From Diabrotica undecimpunctata (Eukaryota > Arthropoda > Insecta > Coleoptera > Chrysomelidae): a stretch of DNA of 64,000 nucleotides. The notes under the pieces are model-generated. The model searched no databases, was not told where the DNA came from, and worked only from the letters and a program-made list of their open reading frames with translations. Made by a program: the position numbers and the translations under genes. Where the stretch lies: assembly GCF_040954645.1 (NCBI RefSeq), contig NC_092811.1:121665411-121729410 (forward strand). Direction: 5' to 3'. Shown piece by piece: positions 1 through 11,400 of the stretch (the first letter of the stretch is position 1; the number at the start of each line of letters is the position of its first letter).

Positions 1-79
1 TATTTAGTTATTTCTTACTAAACTTTTTTTATATAAAATTCGTTCATTAATCCGTGTTTCAACCAGATAAAAAATATGC

Positions 80-507
80 CAGATAAAAATTTTGCGTGCC
101 TTAAATTTTAACAATAATAATGACAATAACCAGTTCAGACTTGTCAACATATCTCCATTGTTAGATTTTTTTAATAATAAAATGGAGAATCTTTATTATC
201 CAGAAAGAAAATTAGCCCTGGACGAATCTATGATTTTATGGAAAGGAAGACTTAGTTTTCGTCAATTTCTCAAGGGCAAACGACACAAATATGGTGTCAA
301 ACCAAGTCAAGAAAAATTTAACGTTTCATTTGCCATCCCATTGACCTAAATCAGCTAATGGTATTACAAAACGACGACGGTGTAAATATTGCTGGCAAAC
401 TAAAAAAAAGAAAGGACTCATTGTTTTATTGTGCGGAGTGCCCTGAACATCCGGGATTGTGCTTAGAAAATTGTTTTAGACGTTTTCATGAAGAAATTGA
501 AAATTAG
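80..507 (+). pseudogene. piggyBac-family transposase remnant
   Basis: This is a broken transposase of the piggyBac (DDE_Tnp_1_7) family. Positions 92-310 encode a stretch with the family signature DESMILWKGRLSFRQ followed by KRHKYGVK. Next to it, 358-507 encodes the C-terminal cysteine-rich domain: RRRCKYCWQT in one frame and CAECPEHPGLCLENCF plus RFHEE in another. The large central part, including most of the catalytic domain, is deleted between them, and a frameshift lies in the A-run near 400. No intact terminal repeats or TTAA duplications could be assigned. The AT-rich stretch 510-862 beyond it may contain the rest of the element's 3' end, but I see nothing definite there. It lies upstream of Ago1. 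Confidence 0.8.
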
Positions 508-862
508 GTAATTAGTTTGTTTTCTTGATGTTGTTGCCATTTAATAATTACTTATGTTAGTTATCCAGGTTCATAATTATATTTTTTCTCAATTAGATTA
601 TTATTATTTTTTTAAGTTCAACCGACACATTTTCTGCCCTGTGGTCACCAACGCGACTCACGCGGTGAGTTTTTTTTGTGGCCAAATTAATTTTTTTGTA
701 CCCATATTTATTATAAATGACTTTTTAAAGTGTACCTTAAAAATTAATTAGTTTATACGAATACATCTCAGTGGCAAACCGTTTTCCCTTAAAAAAACAT
801 ACGGAGCTGAACGTGTTAAAGAAATTATTCGAGAATCTAGAATTTATTATGTTTTTGTTTTG

Positions 863-1363
863 ACGTGACAACGTCTTAAATTAGGTTGTGGCTCGGAGTC
901 ATTCATGAAAAAGTGTAACGCCCGCTCACGTCTGTTACAGTGAGTCACCGAACGAGAGAGAGAGGCCCGCAGGACCGGCGAATGCCTTGCGTCTCTCTCC
1001 CACTCAAACATGATCGGTCCGCTGCGCGCGAAGCACTAGAGAATTAGGCGCGTTGAATCGGTGCGTGCTTCCGTGCTTGTGTCTCTGTCTTTCTCGAGCG
1101 TTCTTGGCGTTCAAGACACATTACAGCAGAAACACTTCCTTTCATTTCATATTTCTCCTATCATCGTCCTATCCTCAACAAAATCACTCAAATAGAAATT
1201 AGTTAAGTTTAAGTTTACATGTACAATGTTTTAGTAAACAAAATATATTTCTATAGTTAAAATTTGTGCAATTCTTATTTTCATTCAATTCCTTGTTCCT
1301 ATTGTGCAATTTAATAATATTCATATCAATAAATATTCTACCGAGAAAAAGACGTTGTCACGT
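863..1363. mobile_element. Candidate non-autonomous element with 15-bp perfect terminal inverted repeats
   Basis: The 15-mer acgtgacaacgtctt at 863-877 recurs as its exact reverse complement at 1349-1363, enclosing about 500 bp. The interior is GC-richer than its surroundings around 900-1110, with an AT-rich second half, and carries no convincing ORF. This arrangement fits a MITE or another non-autonomous DNA transposon, but I could not identify a target-site duplication or a superfamily. The alternative is that the GC-rich interior is an upstream promoter of Ago1 and the inverted repeat is incidental. A perfect 15-bp repeat of mixed composition makes chance unlikely. Confidence 0.5.
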
Positions 1364-2408
1364 AAACTCTTCGCCCGTAAAACCGACTTTACAGGCAACC
1401 GATTTTTTTATGTTCTTTAGTGTAACCCAAAAATAAATTTATATGGAAATATGTGCTGCATCCAAATATAAATATTTATTATCATTTAAACAAACGTTTG
1501 GTCTTTAGCTTTGTTTAAAAGGCGTGTAAATAGATATTTTATGCTTTTAACTACCTACTAACTATTAACAACACAACCGAAAGTAATCGCTGCGGCCCGA
1601 TAGAATATTTTCCAATTCCAATACTCCCGGTCTGGAGCTAAGTCTCTGCCTTGCACACAATTCTTAATTCAATATTAAGTATTTTAATTTTTCAATCATT
1701 CAAACTAACGCATTCAGTCGATCGGTCTTCATTGCAAGTGAAGAACGACCGAGGACCGAAAGTATTGGCTGTGGGATTTTGTTTTGGTTCGATCGGCGCC
1801 GTCGGCGGTCGATCTATCGATTTTTGTCACCGCACGATCGGATCGTTATGAACTAGCGGGATTCAGTCGTTCAATACTTTGAAGTGATTAAATCAAAACG
1901 AACGAATCGATCGCGATTGATACAACACTATTTGTGACACTTTATACACCAGTGACTGAGTCAATATAGTATACGTCATTGTCCCAGAATAATATCTGAA
2001 CCGCCTTTTATTTCCTAACTAATAATCTATAATACACAACAATTAATAATCAATTTTAAATAGAAATGTGCATTGTGCAGTACATCATTTTAAAGGTATT
2101 TTAGTTAAATATTTAACTGTAGCTATTGTAATACTTACAATGTTTGACAGTAAATGAATTTATTATTTTCGCCATACTGTATATATTTGTGATATTCACC
2201 TCGTATCAAGGAGTCGTTTTATGAAGAGTCCGTCCGAAGTGCGGCAACACCGAGTTATTCCGAGCATTCGCAGCTATTCTGTCGTTGACGTCACGATTGC
2301 AAATGGCTGTCGTCTTTTGTAACTAGATAGACAATCTCTTCAAATAATATTAGTGGTGTGTTTAGTGTGCTTGTGCGTTTAATTTATTAATAAAATATAG
2401 AATAAAAA
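1364..2408 (+). promoter_or_regulatory. Presumed Ago1 promoter and 5' untranslated region
   Basis: No coding exon is recognisable between the candidate element ending at 1363 and the Ago1 start codon at 2409. Around 1700-1910 the sequence is richer in GC and CpG than its surroundings, with repeated cgatcg motifs. It contains a TCAGT initiator-like sequence in cattcagtcgatcgg near 1710 and a DRE-like ctatcgatt near 1814. A second GC-richer patch lies at about 2210-2320, containing a tgacgtca CRE-like palindrome near 2285. The exact transcription start cannot be set from sequence alone, and an untranslated first exon with its own intron is possible. Confidence 0.35.
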
Positions 2409-2430
2409 ATGTATTCCGGATCTGGAGGCC
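2409..2430 (+). CDS. Ago1: Ago1 coding exon 1 (start codon)
   Basis: The exon encodes MYSGSGG plus the first base of a proline codon, followed by a strong gtaagt donor at 2431. It joins exon 2 to read GGPGASG. The start is chosen because phase and donor fit and the A-rich leader aataaaa precedes the ATG. The splice to 13067 is inferred from phase. An alternative first exon in another isoform cannot be excluded. Confidence 0.75.
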
Positions 2431-5400
2431 GTAAGTAAATGTTCAAATTCTTACTCGATCGTCTTTTATTTAAAAGCGTTAGTGTTTTGTTTTCATAAAC
2501 GAGGTCTACTGGGATTAAATTCTTTGTTTGGTTGTTTTTCCGTGTTTTTGCTGTCATTTCCTCGAAGTTTTCGTTAATAACCTTAGAAAATGCTTTAAGT
2601 ACACGGTTTCGTAACGAAAATAACAAGGAAACGATAGGAAATACCGTCAATTTAAAGTGCAACTTAACCTACGAGCTCTTTAATATCGTGTTTGAAAATA
2701 AGGTCATTGAATTTTTCTAATTCGATTAGAAGTTAGCTGTTAGGTAAAATATCCGACGTAGTTTTCTTACTACTGCTCGTAAATTTGTTCTAGTATAATA
2801 ATATATAACGGAAATAAGTTTGATAGAGTATTTATTTTTGGAAATTTAGTTAAAAACACATAAACACATTGTTCTATATGATTTTTGTTATGAGTAAATC
2901 AGTTGATTTATGTTATGTTTCCCTTTTCTCAAGTGCGTTATTGCGTACAAGCTTAAATAACAATAAATATTGCTTAATCGAGGTTAGAATGATTTTTTAA
3001 CTTCTATTTATTCGAAACGTTTGATGTTGTTTATTAATTTATTAATAGAAAAAATATCAGTAATTTACTTATTATAAATATTTATATTGAACAACCTTTC
3101 TAAAAATCTACCTGCACTTTATCGATTTTCCACTTTAAACGATGTTTAAATTTCTCGGCATTTAAATTGTGATTAGTAGTGAGTCATCGATAAATTTCCA
3201 GTATTTTGTTTTATGACTCTCCTTCAGCACCTGAATGATCGAGTTTTTGCACTTCCGAGGAAGTAAAAATCCATGACCAACAAGCATCTTAGGATCCAAG
3301 TGCATATAAGTTCATTGACCTCCGGCGCGTAGTCTATTGCAGGACCTATTGATTTAACTCTAGTTCCTGTTGCATTTTCCTATTATGTAATAAATCCTTC
3401 TTTTTGTCTGTTTATGAAGATCAGAATGCTCCCGAAGGAACTATCAAATGTACTGTATCAAATGTATCACTAGTACACTGGGGAATTTTTTATATACCCC
3501 CGTATTTAATTACTATTTTAATATTAAGCATATACAGGATGACAATTTGAAAACTTTGTTCAATTTCATGACATTTTATTGACATCCATTTTTCTTTTGC
3601 CCTTTTTCCTAATGATTTTATTGCACTTCTTTTACTCAGCTTGTGTTTGCTTCCGCCTCGCAAGGGCAAAGCATGGTTTCTTTTATTATCCATTCTTTCT
3701 TCGTATCATTTTCCATGAATGCGATCTCTTAGTGTATCTTGGTATATTTTTTAAAGCATTCTACCTTTTTTCTACGCCTTCATTTTGTACTAGGTTCGCT
3801 GTCATTTTTACTCAATTTCGGCTTCTGTATTTAGTACTCGCCACAGCCTGCTAATTTAGTTCTGAAGTAAAATTAAACTGTGCAGCAATATCAAAACAAA
3901 CCCCCACTATACAAACAAAAAACAACTGTCTGATACACTTGCCATTAGCTACAAAATATGTTGGCCAACAGCCGGCCTGGGAGTTCAAAAAGCATTATGT
4001 TTGACCAGAAAACAGTGTGGAGCCGAAGACAACATAACTCACACTGGAAGAATATACCCAGTCAAACATATGGAAACATGTATATTGGATGAACATGTGC
4101 CAATAGGGCCGAGGTAATGCAGAGAACCAGCAGGAATCAGCTTAGACTCCTTACTGGATGTAGGACACCTGAATACAAAGGGACTGTTTCATGGAGACTT
4201 GAGCTACAAACTCTGTAATAGAGAATATGAAACAGTCAACCATATTGTTTATCTTGTAAAATGAATAATTATTTATGTATTCCTTCTTTATACACAGGGT
4301 GTTTATTTCATAGCGATATTGAAATAAAAATGGCCATAACTAATTAAATACCCTGAAACTTCATATTGTAACTACAGGGTTTATGAGAGTAATCCAAATA
4401 TGAGAAAATATACAGTGTCCTATTTAAAAAAATGTATGTTTGCTTTACTACATAGGTATTAATTACCCTGTAGAATCCAGCATATTTTCCAAGCCTGGAC
4501 AAAATTGTAACCTCATTGTTTACTTTTTTCTAAATACTTTTAAATACACGTTTAAATAAATTATACATATAAATAATAATGTTTCAACTATGTTATGTAG
4601 TAGTTTGTTTAGAAAAAACTTATTTTGAATGTGACTTCTGATCTAAAAGCAAATTTGTTTCTTATAATTATTTTATCTCATGAATAAAATAAAGAAAAGC
4701 AACTAACCCTTGTAAAAGAATACCCCAGTAGCCATTTAAATATCTCTATTAACTTTTTTTTAAATGTATATGATTCTGTATGTTCAAATCGATGTTTTTA
4801 AGTTTTTAATCTCCAAACATTGACTTTTACGTGGTCATATTGCATAAATGTAACTTTTTCTCAGTTTGCATGTATGTTACATTTCATTTGACGTAAACCT
4901 ATATGTTAGTTTGTGGTTTTAAAACAGAAAAACCAATAAAAAAGTTTTTCCTCAGAAGCTTGGCAGACCAGTCCTCCTAGACAGACAAGCCCTACCTCAC
5001 AAACCACATTCGCGGAGTCATTGGCAGGTAAATTAAGTTTTTGTTTTTTGAGTTCTTTTTTGTAGACTTTGGTTTTGTAGTTTTTATTGGATTATTCGGA
5101 AGTCTTGTGTGGTTTGTAGTTTTTATATTTAATGCAATGGATTGCCAGCTAATAGATGATAACATTTTTTATTTAACATGATATTACAAGTGAATATTAA
5201 CTCCACAAACATTATAGCTCTTTTCTATATAGCTATAGACTGTTTTCGATTAAGTATGAAAGGTTGGTCTAAAATTTATTTTCATATCTATAGAGGTAAC
5301 CTGTAACCCTCAGAGAGCGCGTCCGTAGGTGGCGGATAGTACGTGAAGCAGCTTTCTTCATCGGTGAAGAGAAATAGAAAATACGTAACAGAAAAAAGAC

Positions 5401-8400
5401 AAAATATAAAAAGGAGGGATTTACCCTCAATATTTGTGGTTTACGATCCCTGGGATAGGGCAACAGTGTCTATTTAGGGTGAGCGTGTTTTGTCCGGTTG
5501 TTGATCGGTAAATCAAAATGGTTCAAAGGAATTTGGAAGGTGATGTATAGCATGTACCTACCCCACCAAACTTTCCGGTGCGACTAGGAACAGGTACGGT
5601 CAGTGTCGTGGTAATTTTAATATGGAGTGGTCTATAGATAGAAATCAAAATATGCTTTATTGTCACTGAAAATTGTACAATTTTATGGGCCAAGCTTACA
5701 AAAAGTAAAAAAAATAACAATTAAAATTTACTAAAAATCGGTAATATCACAAAATAAAAGATAATAAAATATACAATCCATTGCAAAATTTAACTAAAGC
5801 AGATTTAAGTTGCAAAGGGAGATGGTTATATAATTTTTTTGCTGAATATAATATAGATTTCTTTACTAACTCAGTGGATGGGATCAGTAAATACACATCA
5901 AAGGTTGAATTTCTGATGGAGTGGTCATGATTAGTTCTTGCTGGAAAAGCATATAGGTGTTTATGAATAATAATGCTACTGTCTTATTCATGTTAAAAGA
6001 GAGTAAATTAGAGTCGGGCGAGGTTTTTTATTTTATGTAGATCAGAAGTTATAATTGCATGAAGAGTTGCAATATTAGAGTTCCTCCAGGTAATACTGGT
6101 ATCATCATCAAAAATAAAAAATTTTGCATCGATTTTTAAGTTAGTCATTTATACAGATAAGGAAGAGGCCCCGATACTGAACCTTGTGGTACTCCACATA
6201 CAATGCTTTTGTGACTAGACTCAGTATCATTTGTTCTAACTACTATTCCTGTTATTATTCCTCAAGTAAGATTGGAACCAATTCAAAGAAATGCCTCGAA
6301 TTCTGTAGAAATTTAGTGTTTTTATCAAACTGTCATCATTTACACAGTCAAAAAGCTTTGGCATTGTTACAAAAAACAGTGGCAGTGTAAAGATTATTGT
6401 TTAGTGCTTGATAGACCTTATTTAGTACAGAAAACATATCTTCGCTGGTACATTTATTAGATAAAAAGCCGAACTGACTTTGTGGTAAAATGTTGTTTTC
6501 CACAAGAAAGGACATAAGTCGGGCTTTTATAAGTCTCTCAATAATTTTGGATAAGACCGGTAGTAAGACAGTAGGTCTATAGTTGCAGACATTAGATTTT
6601 TACCACCCTTATGAAGAGGAATAATATTGGCTGTCTTTAGGCACTCTGGAAATATCCCTTTTTCAAAGGAATCAGTTATTAGTGAGACCAGGACTTCCAA
6701 CACATTTTTTGGGAGATTTAAGATAATTTTTATTAATAGTCCATCAGCACTACAGGCAGATTTGCTGTTGATACTACTGATTGTTCGGATCAGTTCAGAT
6801 CTATCGACTGGTCTTATAAAGAATGAATTCGAGACCTTTTTTTGAATTGGGGAGATAGCAAATAGGATCTTGTTGTGCCAAAATAGTTGATGTTATATTT
6901 TTACTCACATTAGCGAAGTATTCATGTAGATTTTCACAGTCTAACGAAGTTGTGTTGGAATTACCCGACTGTAAAAATTTTTACCGGCAACACTGGCGGA
7001 CTAAACTCTGGATCTCGAGGAGACACGCTCTATTGGGGTAGTTATCAAAAAGTAAGTATTGTTAATTTCACAATGACATGGGATGCCAATGGTGTTCTCT
7101 TTTTTTTTAAACTGTTAAATATTTATATTTCTCTTTGTCGACGTGAATCAGCGAAGAGCGCCTTTCCACATTCTGTGAGATGCCGGCTTTAGATGTGATT
7201 GGTATGAAGAGATAAAATATCTCACACGGAACAACATTTTATCATATCCCAGCAAATTGCCGTATTTACAAAGAATACAGATGTTACCAGTTCGGATTCA
7301 GGAAAGAGATAAGCACTTTTTTGCTTTTAATGTGCTGACGCAAAGTTTCATTGATTTTTAGAAGGCGTTTGATAGCATCAGATATCAGAAATTTGTAGAA
7401 CTGCTAAGAGAAAAGAATGAACACAGTCGAGACATACGTATCATAATTAATCTGTATTGGAATCAAAGAGCGATCGTTAAAATTTGACAGTTAGCAAACA
7501 GAAAACATACATTAAAAGAGGTGTTCGACAGGGGCGTGTGTTGTCTCCATTGCTATTTAATCTTTACAGCGAATTTATTTTTAAAAAAGCATTATTGGAG
7601 GAAGAGTACGGTATAACAATAAAGGAAAAAATCTTGAATAACATAAGATTTGCAGACGACACCGTTATTTTAGCTAACTTTCTACACACTACAATATTTA
7701 GTAAACAGCAAATGAATTGAATATTTAGCACGGATTAGAAATGAACGTGAAGGAAACAAAGTTCTTGATTATTATAAAGCGACATATACAAGTGACGCTA
7801 TCCATCGAAGAAAAATTTAGAAAGGGTTAGTAACGACAAATATCTAGGAACTTGGATAAATGAGAACTACCAACAAAGTAGAGAAATTGCGAGGCAACTT
7901 TTGCGAAGGCGAAAAAGATTCTTACTAATCGTGATCTTAATATAGAGGATAATAGATTAAAATGGTCCATTTTATTTACTTTTTTCCATGGGATGGAAAG
8001 CTGAACATTAAGGATAGAAAAAATAAAGAAGTTAGCAGCATTTGAGATGTGGTGCTACATGCTGATGCTCAATATAACGTGGATTCAAAGAGAAACGTAA
8101 ATCGAAGAATTTGTTGGGTGAGAAACCTACTAGAATGGTACAACTGCAGCTTAGTAGACCTTTTCAGAGCAGCTCTAAATAAAGCCATAATTGCTATAAT
8201 GGTAACCAACCATATAGGAGATAGAAGAAAGAACCGAAAGAAGAAGAGCATATTGGGAGCAGCCCAATCCTTCGACTGAAAATAGCAACATTACTGTTGG
8301 GATAGGCAAGGAAAGTCTTTACGCTGCCGGAAAACTTGGAAATCTTCAGGAGACCAAACACTTAAAATCGTCAATAATTATGGCTTATGAATTATGATGG

Positions 8401-11400
8401 CCTAGCTCAAAACATGCAGACACAAAGACGGTAAATTGTACCATTCTGAAATCAATAACAACGACCCACAACAAAGAAACGAAATAGGAATTTGTGAAAC
8501 GTAGGAAATGGCGAAAATCGTCCTTAATTTTATTCTAATAAACGACTTAATAATAATAATAATATCTAATAATTTTCTTACAGAAAGGGCTTAAGAAAAA
8601 AAAATGGTGATGAAATTTTGTCGAAACATAACAAGAGGCAAATGGACAGTGGGAGTGTGATGTCACAACTGTCAATTACTTTCCAAACAAAAGTTGAAAT
8701 GCCCAATCTCAAGACTTTTTAATTTCTATAAAGTTAACATTTTGCTTCCTCTGCTGCTTTTTCTTTTAAGTATAGTGTTTTTTACGATAATACCATCATA
8801 ATTCAGTGTTCTATTTCTATGAAATATAGTTTAAAAGTTTAAATTAAAGACATTCTAACCTTACTTTATTGATACATGCATTTTATTGCTATTTTTATAA
8901 AACAACATGCTTTATTGTTTACACAACCTTGTAAAATTGTTGTAGTAACTATTAGAATACTTAGATATTGCAAAAAGCGGAAAGATTCTGTAAAAAAAAT
9001 GAAAAAATAACGAAAAATACAACAAAATGTTAATTTTACCTTACGAGCAAAAGTGGCGTGGAACAGAAATTTGCCAAAATAACTGTAGATAACTGGAAGA
9101 AAGTGTGTTAACATGCTTTCAAGGTCGAAAATAAGTAGGTATTTGGAAAATAATGTCGCATAGTTCTAATTACTGAAGAGTTAATGTTTGATGCTATTTT
9201 AAATTATAAGTTTTTTTGGAAAGCCACTGCTTCGTTATGTTGGGCATTGTTGTTTCCTATTCTGATAAATTCTCGGAAAGTAATGAGTTTAGAAAAAGAG
9301 AAATCAAACGATTTCTACTTAGCGAAACCGAATTCAAATCTTAACCACTGTGTTTCCTAAAATTTGCGAAACAAACAGCTGGATAAATTACTCGGCAAGG
9401 GAATCTAAAATTGCATTCCACAAGCCGTTCATCCTGGTCAAAATTCGTAGTGAATTCACTAAGAAGCAACTACTACTGTTGCTGCACTGTATCAAAACAA
9501 AAATCTAATACCGTCATTCTGTAATGAGTTTAGATTTAATTCTTCATAAAAATGAAAGAGTATCATAAATGGAATATTTTGAAAAGATAAAATATATGGT
9601 TTTACATTTAAAAAATATGCGAAAATCGTAATTTTCTTTTGTAATTCACCCTGTATACGAATATTTGTCAATGATTTCTGTTAAGCTTAATTTGAAAACT
9701 AGAACATATTGTTTACCTTATTATGTAAAAAGAATACTTATTCATTCCTTCTTTATATACAGTGTGTTTATTTCATAGCGATTTCGAAATAAAAAACGGT
9801 CATAACTCGTTAAATACCCTGTATAGTAGCGTGAAACTTCATATTGTAAGAACGAGGATTATGAGAATAAGAGGAATGTAAATATAAAAATATCTACAGA
9901 TTGTTCTATTTAAAGTCCTATTTGCTTTACCACGTAATTATCAATCATCCTTTAGAAATCGGCTTATTATCCAAGCCTGGAGAATATCAGTGCTTACATT
10001 TTTTCCAAATATCTTTTTGAATATTCTGTACCATCATGGAATTATCGATCAATGTCGCACTACAAACTCACCCTGTAAATAAAGTTGTAGTGATTTGAAG
10101 TTTCATTTTTCGAACTTAATAATAATTAAAAAACAACGAATTTTGCAGAGAATATATAGGTTTTCTTGCTATAAATATATACAGTATACTCCCTCTCTAA
10201 CGAACACGGTTATTACGAGGTTTCGCTGATAACGAGGTACATTAGATGTCCCGTGAAATTTCTATTGAACTATAACCCTCTATAGCGAGGCAAATTTGGT
10301 TATAACGAGTTTATAACCACCAGCCGTGGTTATAAATAAATACTCTTTTTAACTGCACCGCAATAAACTTAACTGCTGCTTGCAATAAACTTCTTTACAA
10401 TAAATACAACTGTTTCACATCTTTAGAAAATATGATAGATACATACAATGATACTGGACAATTTAAAGCAGTCAAAAATGACAGACTTCTTCCAATTGCA
10501 GAAGCAATAGTTTATTATTCTCCTTTAAAAAACGCTTTATACATTACGTAGTTGGAAAAAAAATAGGTACAGATTTTTTGTTTTAACGTATATCATTGAC
10601 AATAAAAATAAACAACTGTTTTTTGTTTTAACGTAATTCATTGACAATAAAAGTAAACAATTTTTTTTCAAAGACGCCATTCAAACAATATTTATTAGCA
10701 TCTTATATTGCTCCGAATGGCTTCGCTATAGCAAGTTAATGTTTTAGAAAATTACATATTCATATATATTCACAGTATTATTGTTGTCTGATATAACGAG
10801 ATCGGCTTATAACGAGGTAATTAGTTTGCCATTTCAGTTCTCGTTATAGAGGGAGTCTACTGTATTAAGTAAAAAAAGATTTTTTTACTTATTTCCCTAA
10901 GCTACAATAACAAATTGAAAATATGTCAAAAATTCCACTAAATCGATAAAAAATCCAGGTAGCCAAAATTATTCAAATTCTATCAGATATATAAATATCT
11001 TTTACATTATTAATACTTTTACTTGGAATCCTGATACCTTTAGTTGACCTTGTTAGCGGTGATTTGCAGATGGTGGCAGTGGCTCCCAAAGCATACTTAA
11101 AGACTTAAATGTGGAGTTGGAATGCGCGGGAACAAGTTTATATCAGCTGAGTCATTGTCGTCCAGATAGGACACTGCTTTGTTGATCACGTATCAGATTC
11201 TTATAGTCTGGGAGAAAAGGGAAATGTCGTGGCCGATGGAGGTCCACGAGATTTTACTGATTTTTATGTAATTTGACCCGCTGAATCCGCATCTTCAACA
11301 TGATAATCCGAATTTTTTGATAGAAATTTGTTATTAACAATGATTAGAAGCCGAGATATTGCAAATTTATTATTAAAAAGTAATAAATTATCGACTATAT

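Noticed and set aside
1651..1851. 66-residue ORF in the GC-richer region upstream of Ago1
   Set aside because: Better explained as 5' regulatory or untranslated sequence; no domain and no splice link to Ago1 in frame.
3579..3854. 91-residue plus-strand ORF
   Set aside because: Hydrophobic, low complexity, and opposite to a weak RTE-like frame; no family features.
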